From contig CAAGDT010000217.1 in NCBI GenBank assembly GCA_900768675.1, positions 1 through 12,857 on the forward strand: a stretch of DNA of 12,857 bases, read 5' to 3'. Shown here piece after piece: positions 1-6,453 of the stretch; the stretch's first letter is position 1; each line of letters opens with the position of its first letter. Source of the DNA: Oscillospiraceae bacterium. Lineage in GTDB: Bacteria; Bacillota; Clostridia; Oscillospirales; Ruminococcaceae. The notes beneath the pieces were generated by a model that worked only from the letters and a program-made list of their open reading frames with translations, was not told where the DNA came from and did no database searches. Both the position numbers and the translations under genes were made by a program.

Positions 1-99
1 AGGTCAGTCGGCTTCGCCGACCGACCTTTGGCGCAGGGCGGAAATTGCGGCGGCTTCGCCGCCGCAATCCAAAGCGCCGCCGCTGAAGCGGCGGCGCTT
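1..99. repeat. Cluster of three GC-rich hairpins
   Basis: Three consecutive inverted repeats are visible. The first (1-27) pairs AGGTC and GTCGGC with GCCGAC and GACCT around a TTC loop, with one A/C mismatch. The second (44-68) is a perfect 11-bp stem with a TTC loop. The third (72-99) is a perfect 12-bp stem with a four-base loop. They lie just downstream of the minus-strand gene ending at 112 and could help end its transcription, but none has a proper U-tract. They resemble the GGC-TTC-GCC hairpins in other intergenic spaces of this window, so they are probably part of a dispersed intergenic repeat cut off by the window edge. Confidence 0.6.
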
Positions 100-111
100 C
101 TCACCAGCCTC

Positions 112-453
112 TCAAATCCTCTGCCCGAACTTAGCCACAGTCTTTCTCATCAGCTCATAATCCGCGCGGTAGTAGGGCGTCGCTCCCTTTTCCCTGTCGT
201 CCTCAACATACTCCAGCAGGAAAAACACGGTGCTGTAATCCTCGTTGTAGAAAAAAGTGCATTGAAGATAGGTATACTTTGAGGCGTAATAATTCACCGG
301 CTCAAGGCTCAGCAGATATGAAAGGTCGTTATCAAGAGCCTGCGTAACCTCGCTTATTTTCTGGGGCAGGAACTGCACCTTCTTGGTTTTAGGTAAGCTC
401 AGCGCCTCCTTCTTCTCCTTTGAAACAAGGGGCTTTTTCTTGAAAAACAGCAT
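112..453 (-). CDS. Small hypothetical protein, 113 aa
   Basis: I do not recognise this protein. It is a short soluble protein with a Lys-rich N-terminus (MLFFKKKPLVSKEKK), no membrane segment, and a central and C-terminal part rich in Tyr, Phe and acidic residues (for example YLQCTFFYNEDYSTVFF and LLEYVEDDREK). That composition suggests a small alpha/beta fold. The start is placed at the inner ATG (453) because an AGGAG ribosome binding site lies 6 nt upstream of it. An in-frame ATG 18 nt further upstream has no such site. It follows the membrane protein gene on the same strand, but a terminator (476-503) lies between them, so it is either expressed by read-through or from its own promoter. 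I saw no clear promoter. Confidence 0.65.
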   Translation of the reverse strand: MLFFKKKPLVSKEKKEALSLPKTKKVQFLPQKISEVTQALDNDLSYLLSLEPVNYYASKYTYLQCTFFYNEDYSTVFFLLEYVEDDREKGATPYYRADYELMRKTVAKFGQRI

Positions 454-475
454 TTTTCTCTCCTTTTGCATTTAT

Positions 476-503
476 ACAAAAACCGCCCGCAAAACGGGCG
501 GTT
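476..503 (-). terminator. Intrinsic terminator after the membrane protein gene
   Basis: A perfect 9-bp GC-rich stem (AACCGCCCG at 481-489 with its complement at 495-503) has a 5-nt loop. On the minus strand it is followed by a T-run (482-478) and an AT-rich stretch. It sits 46 nt beyond the stop of the minus-strand membrane protein gene, so it most likely ends that transcript before the next minus-strand gene. Confidence 0.8.
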
Positions 504-548
504 ATGTCTGTAAAAACTCATTTGTACAGGCGTTTATCGACAGCCATA

Positions 549-1124
549 TTATGCTCCAAGTGCCTTGTAGCTGTTATAAAGGAATATAAGGTAAAGAATG
601 TTTGCAACAAGCTCAATGATTGCTACAACAATAGCTAAAACACCGGCTATTATGTTAATAATCGGAATAAGAGCAAGAAGAGAGAGAATAACACCGGCTA
701 TAGTGCAAAACATTACCAGCTTCCAGACGTTCATACCCTTGTCTGCAATAGCGTTAGCACCGATGCCTCTGAGAATATTTGCAGAGGTTGTGATAACATA
801 GTATGTAACGAGAAGGTCGAGAATTGCGCAAGCAATACTTGCAAGGCTTGCAAGTATTGTTCCCACTACCGGAATAAAGCCTAAGCAAGCTCCTATAACT
901 GCACCGACAAGAGATATAATCGTAAAGGTAAAAGCCTTCTTATAGCCCTCATCGTCCTTACCGGCTGTATAAACACCGACGATAGAAATAACAGAGCAAG
1001 CAATTGCAGCCAGCTGACCGATAATTCCGATTAACGGAATAACTGCGAATACAGCGGCAATAATTGCTGCGATTTCTGCCCAGAACATCATTTTAAGACC
1101 CTTGGCAGCGTTTGGATAATTCAT
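549..1124 (-). CDS. Six-helix membrane protein with a threefold internal repeat, unknown function
   Basis: This 191-aa protein is almost entirely hydrophobic and probably sits in the cytoplasmic membrane. Three segments share one pattern: a hydrophobic helix, then I-P-(L/V/I)-(I/V)-(G/N)-x-I, then a second helix rich in Ala and Ile. The IP motifs are at residues 29-30, 84-85 and 153-154, so the protein looks like three helical hairpins (six membrane segments) made by internal duplication. The loop after the first pair is charged (GKDDEGYKK, about 55-63). The start is supported by GGGAGG 9 nt upstream, and a consensus sigma-A promoter lies at 1173-1201. I cannot assign a function. It is transcribed divergently from glgA, which alone does not show a shared role. 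Confidence 0.8.
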   Translation of the reverse strand: MNYPNAAKGLKMMFWAEIAAIIAAVFAVIPLIGIIGQLAAIACSVISIVGVYTAGKDDEGYKKAFTFTIISLVGAVIGACLGFIPVVGTILASLASIACAILDLLVTYYVITTSANILRGIGANAIADKGMNVWKLVMFCTIAGVILSLLALIPIINIIAGVLAIVVAIIELVANILYLIFLYNSYKALGA

Positions 1125-1172
1125 AATATTTTCCTCCCATAAATTTATTCTGCAACTTATAATTGCACTTTA

Positions 1173-1201
1173 ATTATATAATAACGGCAAGTATTTGTCA
1201 A
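1173..1201 (-). promoter_or_regulatory. Consensus sigma-A promoter for the membrane protein gene
   Basis: Read on the minus strand, TTGACA (1201-1196) and TATAAT (1178-1173) are separated by exactly 17 nt, both hexamers being perfect consensus. The start codon at 1124 is about 50 nt downstream, which gives a short leader with a good ribosome binding site. This is the strongest promoter in the window. Confidence 0.9.
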
Positions 1202-1210
1202 TATTTGCCG
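1185..1210. promoter_or_regulatory. Candidate operator dyad in the divergent spacer
   Basis: A 26-bp imperfect palindrome has half-sites CGGCAAGTATT and AATATTTGCCG, which are 11 bp each with one mismatch and a 4-nt centre. It covers the -35 box and part of the spacer of the minus-strand promoter, a position where a bound repressor would block RNA polymerase. The regulator is unknown. That it is an operator is inferred from position and symmetry only. Confidence 0.5.
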
Positions 1211-1298
1211 ATAATTTTCTCCAGCCAACAAAACCCGCTTGTTTTTGTGCAAAACTTACAATTGTGATAAAAATAACAGTAAATTTTTATTAAAACTC

Positions 1299-1326
1299 TT
1301 GCATTTTTATAAATATATGGTACAAT
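1299..1326 (+). promoter_or_regulatory. Likely sigma-A promoter for glgA
   Basis: TTGCAT (1299-1304) and TACAAT (1321-1326) are 16 nt apart in an AT-rich stretch and lie about 50 nt upstream of the glgA start. The -10 box matches consensus in five of six positions and the -35 in four of six. Confidence 0.7.
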
Positions 1327-1377
1327 ATAAGCAGGATAGTGAACAGCTATGCCTAAAAACCAAAGGAGGATACTGTT

Positions 1378-2814
1378 ATGAAGATTTTATATGCAGCCAG
1401 CGAGGCTCAGCCCTTTGCGGCTTCCGGCGGTCTTGCAGATGTTGCAGGCTCTCTCCCCAAGGCGCTTGTTGAAGAAGGCCACGAATGTATGGTAGTTATG
1501 CCCTACTATTATAATACCATAAAGCCCGAGGTAAGGGAAAAGCTGGAGTACCTTACGAATTTCTATGTTCCCGTTGGCTGGCGCTCCCAGTACTGCGGCA
1601 TTTTCACTACTGTCGTAAACGGCGTAAGATACTACTTTATCGACAACGAATACTACTTCAAGCGTGATTTCGGTCTTTACGGCTACTACGACGACGCAGA
1701 AAGATACGCTTTCTTCTCAAGAGCAGTGCTTGAAATGCTTGAGCATCTCCAGATAAAGCCCGACATCATCAACTCCAACGACTGGCAGTGCGCTCTTATT
1801 CCGATTTACTACAATATTTATTACAAGTATCACCATAATATGTGGGGTATCAGAAATGTATTCACAATACATAATATAGGATACCAGGGACAGTACGGAC
1901 TTGAGCTTACCGAGGAAATTTTCTCTATTCCCCGCCACTTAAGCTCAATTATTGAGTACGACGGCGACGCTAACCTTATGAAGGGCGCTATCGAAATGTC
2001 CGATAAGGTAACAACCGTTTCTCCCACCTACGCTAAGGAAATCCTTAACCCCTGGTTCTCCCACGGTCTTGACCGCTGCCTTAACAGCAAGCAGTACAAA
2101 ACCTGCGGCTTCCTTAACGGAATTGATACGGATATGTACAACAGCGAAACCGACAAGGCTATCCCCGCTAATTTCAGCGTAAAGAATATGGCGGGCAAGA
2201 AAATCTGCCGTGAGAAGCTGCTTGAAGAAGCGGGTCTTCCCCAGACCGATGTTCCGATTATGGGTATTATTTCCCGTCTTGTTGAGCATAAGGGCTTCGA
2301 CCTTATCAAGTGCGTGCTTGACGATATTGTTCATTCCGGCATAAAGGTTGTTATCTTAGGCTCAGGCGAAAAGCAGTACGAGGATTTCTTCCACTATATG
2401 CAGGAGAAGTACCCCGCTGCCGTAAGCTTCAAGTGCGGCTACATTCCCACCTACGCAAAGAAAATCTATGCAGGTGCGGATATGTTCTTAATGCCCAGTA
2501 AGAGCGAACCCTGCGGTCTTGCTCAGATGATTGCCCTTCGCTACGGTACAGTTCCGATTGTCCGTGCAACAGGCGGTCTTAAGGACTCGATTATGGACTA
2601 CGGCGACCCCAGCGGAAAGGGCGTAGGCTTTACCTTCCAGTCCTACAATGCTCTTGATATGCTTGGCGCTATCAACAGAGCAAAGGACGTATTCCAGGAC
2701 AAGAAGAAGTGGAACAAGCTTGTTGAAACAGGCATGAAGGCAGACTTCAGCTGGAAGCAGTCCGCTAAGCTTTATATAGGACTTTATGAGGAATTATGCA
2801 GCTGGGATAAGTAA
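1378..2814 (+). CDS. glgA: Glycogen synthase (ADP-glucose type, GT5 family)
   Basis: This enzyme transfers glucose from ADP-glucose to the non-reducing end of alpha-1,4-glucan during glycogen synthesis in the cytoplasm. At 478 aa it is the usual length for bacterial GlgA and has the two Rossmann-like halves of a GT-B fold. The N-terminal half has the SGGLADVAGSLPKAL segment (16-30), the SNDWQCAL segment (133-140) and TIHNIGYQG (163-171). The C-terminal half has SRLVEHKG (299-306; R300 and K305), MPSKSEPCGLAQM (372-384; E377) and VRATGGLKDS (395-404). Those catalytic residues fall at the same numbers as in the E. coli enzyme. The ADP-glucose-binding lysine of the classic KxGGL motif (K15) is Ala here. 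The start has AAAGGAGGA 7 nt upstream. The gene appears to be a single transcription unit with its own promoter and terminator; no other glycogen genes are in the window. Confidence 0.95.
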   Translation: MKILYAASEAQPFAASGGLADVAGSLPKALVEEGHECMVVMPYYYNTIKPEVREKLEYLTNFYVPVGWRSQYCGIFTTVVNGVRYYFIDNEYYFKRDFGLYGYYDDAERYAFFSRAVLEMLEHLQIKPDIINSNDWQCALIPIYYNIYYKYHHNMWGIRNVFTIHNIGYQGQYGLELTEEIFSIPRHLSSIIEYDGDANLMKGAIEMSDKVTTVSPTYAKEILNPWFSHGLDRCLNSKQYKTCGFLNGIDTDMYNSETDKAIPANFSVKNMAGKKICREKLLEEAGLPQTDVPIMGIISRLVEHKGFDLIKCVLDDIVHSGIKVVILGSGEKQYEDFFHYMQEKYPAAVSFKCGYIPTYAKKIYAGADMFLMPSKSEPCGLAQMIALRYGTVPIVRATGGLKDSIMDYGDPSGKGVGFTFQSYNALDMLGAINRAKDVFQDKKKWNKLVETGMKADFSWKQSAKLYIGLYEELCSWDK

Positions 2815-2820
2815 GCTGAC

Positions 2821-2846
2821 GATAAACCCTGGAAACAGGGTTTATC
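2821..2846 (+). terminator. Terminator hairpin after glgA
   Basis: A perfect 11-bp stem (2821-2831 with 2836-2846) is closed by a GAAA tetraloop and starts 7 nt after the glgA stop. The following sequence (TTATTG) is only weakly T-rich, so termination efficiency is uncertain. Confidence 0.65.
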
Positions 2847-3018
2847 TTATTGAATAACGAATAAAGAATAACGAAGAATGAATAATAGTGGTATCGGCTT
2901 CGCCGATTGTTCTGAAAAAGTGATAATAATGCACTATTTTAAATCCGTGCCCGAAGGGCACACCACATTTATTCACTATTCAATATTCATTTCTTGCCGA
3001 AAAGACTTTTTCGGCAAG
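2847..3018. repeat. MITE-like intergenic element, copy 1
   Basis: This gene-free stretch starts with TTATTGAATAACG (2847-2859), which recurs exactly at 4763. AT-rich arms built of GAATA-like units stand at both sides, and the left arm (about 2868-2891) resembles the reverse complement of the right arm (about 2963-2988). Inside are hairpins at 2893-2907 (ATCGGC stem, TTC loop) and 2947-2961 (GTGCCC stem, GAA loop). The right end is a perfect 11-bp hairpin at 2993-3018. The last 36 bases recur in inverted orientation at 5353-5388. It codes for nothing convincing, and I read it as a small non-autonomous repeat. Confidence 0.65.
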
Positions 3019-3022
3019 CTGA

Positions 3023-3052
3023 CTGCTTCCGGAGCTTTTGCTTCGGAAGCAG
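3023..3052 (+). terminator. Strong hairpin with TTTT loop upstream of the HD gene
   Basis: A 13-bp stem with one G-T pair (3023-3035 with 3040-3052) and a TTTT loop is followed by ATTTTTAC. It ends 30 nt before the HD-domain gene start. It could act as a terminator or attenuator for upstream transcription, or simply be another hairpin of the neighbouring repeat element. Confidence 0.4.
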
Positions 3053-3082
3053 ATTTTTACCGCCCACACGGAGATTATCTGT

Positions 3083-3739
3083 ATGACCTATGAAGAAATC
3101 AAGAACAACGAAGCAATAAACACCTATATACGCTGCGCTGACGAGTCCCTTACGGCGCTGGGCTTTACGGAGCACAGCTTCGCCCACGTTACCGTTGTGG
3201 CTGAAACAGCAGGCTATATTCTGGAAACCTTAGGCTACGACTCTCACGTTGTGGAACTGGGAAAAATAGCGGGCTATATGCACGACTTAGGCAATCTCGT
3301 AAACCGTATAGACCACTCGCAAAGCGGGGCTGTTATGGCATTCCGAATACTGGACAAGCTGCAAATGCCCCCAAAGGATATAGCAACAATAGTTACCGCA
3401 ATCGGCAATCACGACGAGGGCACGGGCGTTCCCGTAAACCCGATAGCTGCGGCGCTTATCCTTGCGGACAAGTCGGACGTAAGGCGTTCAAGGGTAAGAA
3501 ACTCGGATATTTCAAGCTTCGATATCCACGACCGGGTAAACTACTCCGTAAAAAAGGCTCAGCTTAAAATCAACGAGGAGCGCACTCTTATAAAGCTGAA
3601 AATGTCCATAGATACCCGCTACGGCTCGGTCATGGACTATTTTGAGATTTTTCTTAACCGTATGATTATGTGCAGAAAAGCGGCGGAAAAGCTGGGACTG
3701 CAATTCAGGCTTATTATTAACGAGCAGCAGCTTATCTGA
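3083..3739 (+). CDS. HD-domain phosphohydrolase
   Basis: The 218-aa protein has the metal-binding pattern of the HD superfamily: H35, the signature H67-D68 in GYMHDLGN, H78, H110-D111 in GNHDEGTG, and D129 in ILADKSD. Family members are metal-dependent phosphohydrolases, often acting on nucleotides or phosphodiesters. The substrate here cannot be read from sequence. After the HD core comes an Arg-rich segment (SDVRRSRVRN, 131-140) and a 70-residue alpha/beta tail. I chose the ATG at 3083 because GGAG lies 9 nt upstream. A TTG-started extension of 15 codons would begin inside a strong hairpin and has no ribosome binding site. gpsA follows after 18 nt, so the two genes are probably cotranscribed. 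Confidence 0.85.
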   Translation: MTYEEIKNNEAINTYIRCADESLTALGFTEHSFAHVTVVAETAGYILETLGYDSHVVELGKIAGYMHDLGNLVNRIDHSQSGAVMAFRILDKLQMPPKDIATIVTAIGNHDEGTGVPVNPIAAALILADKSDVRRSRVRNSDISSFDIHDRVNYSVKKAQLKINEERTLIKLKMSIDTRYGSVMDYFEIFLNRMIMCRKAAEKLGLQFRLIINEQQLI

Positions 3740-3757
3740 CAGAAAGGAATTACAGGA

Positions 3758-4762
3758 ATGAAGATAACTATACTGGGCTGCGGCTTCGGAACAGCTCTTG
3801 CGGTGCTCTGGAACAAGGCGGGACACGAGGTTACGGCGTGGACAAAATATCAGGAGGAGATTACGGAGATACAGCGCTTCGGCGAGCATAAAAGGCTGCT
3901 TCCCGGAATAGCCGTTTCAAACCGCATCGGCTTTACAACCGACATCTCCTGCGTAAAGGGCGCCGATATACTTGTTTTTGCAATTCCCTCCCGCTTTGTA
4001 AGAGAGGTTGCAGCAAAGGCAAGCCCATATATTGACAAAAACACACTTATCCTGAACGTAGGCAAGGGCTTTGAGGAGGGCAGTATGAAGCGGCTCTCAC
4101 AGGTTATCCGTGAGGAAATCCCCGATAATCCTATCGCCGTTATGGCAGGTCCCTGTCACGCCGAGGAAGTGGGCAGAAGCGTTCCCACAACGGTTGTTAT
4201 CGCCAGCGATGATACCGCCTGCGCCGAGCATATACAGGAAAAGCTTCAAACGGATAGTCTTCGTATTTATCTTAACGATGATGTGGCAGGCTGCGAAATC
4301 GCCGCCGCTCTTAAAAACCCCATAGCTCTCTGCTGCGGTATAATCGAGGGCATGAAGCTTGGGGACAACACGATTGCTTCTCTTATGACAAGAGGTCTTG
4401 CGGAAATAACAAGGCTTGGAGTTGCCATGGGCGCCCGCTGGGAGACCTTTACGGGACTTGCGGGAGTGGGCGACCTTATTGTAACCTGCACCTCTGCTCA
4501 TTCCAGAAATCACCGTGCAGGAATACTTATCGGAGAGGGAATGAAGGCGGAGGAAGCTGTTAAGAACGTGGGCACGGTTGAGGGCTACGGCTGCTGCGGA
4601 ATTGCTTATGAGGCGGCAAGAAAGCTTAACGTAAGAACCCCGATTATTGACCAGCTTTATCAGGTGTGCTATGAAAATGTAAGCCCCACAGACTCCCTCA
4701 GGGCGCTTATGCACCGTCCCCAGACCCATGAAAAGGAGCAGTACTGGAACGCAAACCTGTAA
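3758..4762 (+). CDS. gpsA: NAD(P)-dependent glycerol-3-phosphate dehydrogenase
   Basis: This enzyme reduces dihydroxyacetone phosphate to sn-glycerol-3-phosphate, the backbone for phospholipids, in the cytoplasm. The 334-aa length is typical. An N-terminal Rossmann domain begins with ILGCGFGTALAV (5-16), followed by VGKGFEEG (101-108, with K103) and MAGPCHAEEV (129-138). The C-terminal helical domain holds the catalytic lysine in AALKNPIA (183-190, K186), LMTRGLAEITRLGVAMG (209-225), and GLAGVGDLIVTCTSAHSRN (233-251). Its nucleotide loop reads GCGFG, one residue shorter than the family's usual GxGxWG. The start has AAAGGA 10 to 15 nt upstream. It lies 18 nt after the HD gene and probably shares its transcript. 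A repeat element begins directly at the stop codon. Confidence 0.95.
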   Translation: MKITILGCGFGTALAVLWNKAGHEVTAWTKYQEEITEIQRFGEHKRLLPGIAVSNRIGFTTDISCVKGADILVFAIPSRFVREVAAKASPYIDKNTLILNVGKGFEEGSMKRLSQVIREEIPDNPIAVMAGPCHAEEVGRSVPTTVVIASDDTACAEHIQEKLQTDSLRIYLNDDVAGCEIAAALKNPIALCCGIIEGMKLGDNTIASLMTRGLAEITRLGVAMGARWETFTGLAGVGDLIVTCTSAHSRNHRAGILIGEGMKAEEAVKNVGTVEGYGCCGIAYEAARKLNVRTPIIDQLYQVCYENVSPTDSLRALMHRPQTHEKEQYWNANL

Positions 4763-4860
4763 TTATTGAATAACGTAAATGGAATGATAGCGGCGCCGCT
4801 TTGCGGCAATATTGAAATATTCGCTGTTATGCACGCCACAATTCATCATTATTCGCTTTT
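4763..4860. repeat. MITE-like intergenic element, copy 2
   Basis: This begins right after the gpsA stop with TTATTGAATAACG, identical over 13 bases to the left end of the element at 2847. It contains a hairpin GCCGC-TTT-GCGGC (4795-4807). Towards its right end it has GCACGCCACA (4831-4840), matching GCACACCACA of copy 1 (2958-2967), followed by the same kind of ATTCA-rich arm. It is shorter than copy 1 and lacks the right-hand 11-bp hairpin. Confidence 0.6.
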
Positions 4861-4946
4861 TCTTCTGCTCCGATATATGAAATGCACATATTGTCGGGGC
4901 AAGTTAGCCGTTTTTTGTCGCATTTTAAAAAAATTTTTAAAACCTA

Positions 4947-4975
4947 TTGACAACGGCGGGTATTTTTGATAAACT
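4947..4975 (+). promoter_or_regulatory. Sigma-A promoter for rpmB
   Basis: TTGACA (4947-4952) and TAAACT (4970-4975) are separated by 17 nt. The -35 is perfect and the -10 matches four of six positions. The predicted leader is about 70 nt. I saw no convincing autoregulatory RNA structure in it. Confidence 0.8.
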
Positions 4976-5054
4976 ATTAAGGTATTCGGTGAAAAACTGT
5001 TTAACAGATGTTTTCAGATTAAAAGACTCAAAGAAATGAAGGAGGTGCTGACCC

Positions 5055-5243
5055 ATGGCAAAATGCGAAATCTGCGGCAAGGGTGTCACTTTCGGTATTA
5101 AGGTTTCTCACTCACACAGACGTACAAACAGAAGCTTTAAGCCCAATGTTCAGAAGGTTAAGGCAATCGTAAACGGAACTCCCTGCAGAGTTACCGCCTG
5201 CACAAGATGCTTACGTTCCGGTAAGGTTCAGCGTGCACAGTAA
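5055..5243 (+). CDS. rpmB: Ribosomal protein bL28
   Basis: This is a large-subunit ribosomal protein of 62 aa, the usual size. The N-terminus MAKCEICGKGVTFG and the C-terminal block ACTRCLRSGKVQRA are characteristic of the family. The pairs C4-x2-C7 and C49-x2-C52 show that it is the zinc-binding (C+) form, as opposed to the cysteine-free paralogs some bacteria keep for zinc limitation. A strong ribosome binding site (GGAGGTG) precedes the ATG. The gene stands alone with its own promoter and intrinsic terminator, as is common for rpmB in Firmicutes. Confidence 0.97.
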   Translation: MAKCEICGKGVTFGIKVSHSHRRTNRSFKPNVQKVKAIVNGTPCRVTACTRCLRSGKVQRAQ

Positions 5244-5309
5244 GCTCGGCACATTCTGATTATTGAACGGGCGCAGTTTTCTGCTGCTCGCCTAAAGGAC
5301 GCAAAGCCC

Positions 5310-5334
5310 GCCCCCTGCTTTACAGGGGGCTTTT
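5310..5334 (+). terminator. Intrinsic terminator after rpmB
   Basis: A perfect 8-bp stem GCCCCCTG/CAGGGGGC (5310-5317 and 5323-5330) with a 5-nt loop is followed by TTTTGCTTTA. It lies 66 nt after the rpmB stop. Weaker AAGC/GCTT pairing can extend the base of the stem. Confidence 0.85.
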
Positions 5335-5352
5335 GCTTTATACTAAAACCTG

Positions 5353-5400
5353 CTTGCCGGAAAAGTCTTTCGGTAAGAAATGAATATTCTTTATTCATTA
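5353..5400. repeat. MITE-like intergenic element, copy 3 (fragment)
   Basis: Bases 5353-5388 match the reverse complement of 2983-3018 with about four differences, including the hairpin CTTGCCG...CGG(T/C)AAG and the adjoining GAAATGAATATT arm. A short TATTCTTTATTCATTAA tail follows. The fragment stops where the TTTA-flanked MITE begins, so the younger MITE may have inserted next to or into it. Confidence 0.6.
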
Positions 5401-5407
5401 AGCTTTA

Positions 5408-5579
5408 GGCAACACCGCACAATTAACGGTTGCCACCTTTGCCGCACGATTACTTGCATATTTCCCGCCATCTTGCACAAAAACTCCTTGACGTGCGCCA
5501 GCACGCCTGCGTCGCTTTTGTACAATCTGACGAAAAATCTGACTGCGTAATCGCACGACAATAATTATGCGGTATTGCC
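5408..5579. mobile_element. 172-bp MITE with 19-bp terminal inverted repeats
   Basis: The left end GGCAACACCGCACAATTAA (5408-5426) and the reverse complement of the right end (5561-5579, GGCAATACCGCATAATTAT) agree in 16 of 19 positions. TTTA flanks both sides (5404-5407 and 5580-5583), consistent with a 4-bp target duplication. There is no transposase gene, so it would need to be moved in trans. Its interior reads, on the minus strand, as the C-terminus of a spurious ORF, a peptide I believe is often seen as false hypothetical proteins in related genomes (recollection, not a search). Its right end lies only 8 nt before the AAAGGAGG ribosome binding site of the methyltransferase gene, so it forms that gene's 5' region. 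Confidence 0.8.
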
Positions 5580-5602
5580 TTTATTTCAAAGGAGGTAAGC
5601 CT

Positions 5603-6442
5603 ATGCCGGAAAATGCAGCGGTAAGAGCGGAGAAAATCATGCGGCTCACAGGTCTTTACGGCGAAACAAACAGAGCTGCAATCGAGAACAGGCTGCGGCT
5701 TATCGACTTCTGGAAAATCGAAAGCGGAAGCAGAATACTGGAAGTTGGCTGCGGTCAGGGCGAAACCACGGCGGCTCTTGCCTATACCGTAGGCGACAGG
5801 GGCTTTATCTACGGAGTTGATGTGGCAGGTCCCGGCTACGGCTCTCCCGAAACCGTGGGAGAGGCAAGAGAGCGGCTTATGACCTCGGGGCTTGGAGAGC
5901 GGATAAATATAGACCTTGGGGTTAATATTCTCAGCGACTCCTTCGACTTCGAGGACAACTCCTTCGACTACATAATCCTTTCCCACTGCCTATGGTATCT
6001 GTCCTCCCAGAAGGAGCTCCACGATATACTTTTTAAAACCCGCCGCTGGGGACTTAATCTCTGTATTGCGGAATGGAATCCCGCAATTACGGAAATGGCG
6101 CAGTACTCCCACTTTTCGGCGGCGGAAATACAGGCAATCTGCGAAGCCTACCCCTGCTCCGACCATTTCAACATTCACACAATGTTCTACCCTCAGGAAA
6201 TCGAAACAGCAGCGGCAGCCTGCGGCTGGGATATTGTAAAAACCGCGGATATAACCTGCCCCGACAACACCGACGCAGTGCGGGAAATCGAAATTGCAAG
6301 AGAGCTTTTCCCGCAGAAAATCTCGGCGCTTAAGGCTATGCCGCAAAAGCTGAAAAGTCTGCTGCTTTCGAGAATTTATACCCTTTCGGCGGAAAACGCC
6401 GCCTCAATGTCCGTTTATGCGATGAGAGCCGAGCGGCTCTGA
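5603..6442 (+). CDS. Class I SAM-dependent methyltransferase
   Basis: The 279-aa protein has the Rossmann-fold methyltransferase core: motif I ILEVGCGQG (45-53), the acidic residue ending strand 2 in YGVDVAG (D73), and motif IV FDYIILSHCLWYL (121-133). These would bind S-adenosylmethionine. The substrate is not evident; the HCLWYL region and the Trp-rich segment RRWGLNLCIAEWNP (148-161) suggest a small-molecule methyltransferase, but this is a guess. I start it at 5603, where AAAGGAGG lies 8 nt upstream. The longer reading from 5567 begins inside the MITE end. The lipoprotein gene follows after 11 nt, so the two are probably one transcript. Its promoter must lie in or beyond the MITE; I found no good match. 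Confidence 0.85.
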   Translation: MPENAAVRAEKIMRLTGLYGETNRAAIENRLRLIDFWKIESGSRILEVGCGQGETTAALAYTVGDRGFIYGVDVAGPGYGSPETVGEARERLMTSGLGERINIDLGVNILSDSFDFEDNSFDYIILSHCLWYLSSQKELHDILFKTRRWGLNLCIAEWNPAITEMAQYSHFSAAEIQAICEAYPCSDHFNIHTMFYPQEIETAAAACGWDIVKTADITCPDNTDAVREIEIARELFPQKISALKAMPQKLKSLLLSRIYTLSAENAASMSVYAMRAERL

Positions 6443-6453
6443 AAAGGAGAATT

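Noticed and set aside
28..282. Ala-rich plus-strand open frame at the left edge
   Set aside because: It translates the hairpin repeats and the complement of the minus-strand gene; composition is low-complexity and no start signal is present.
3038..3082. TTG-started extension of the HD protein
   Set aside because: It would start within a strong hairpin and adds residues unlike the family; the ATG at 3083 has a ribosome binding site.
4097..4729. Minus-strand open frame of 210 codons
   Set aside because: It lies wholly antisense to gpsA, whose protein is clearly conserved; it is a shadow of codon bias.
5450..5986. Minus-strand open frame of 178 codons
   Set aside because: It starts inside the methyltransferase gene on the opposite strand and ends within the MITE; no ribosome binding site and no recognisable family.
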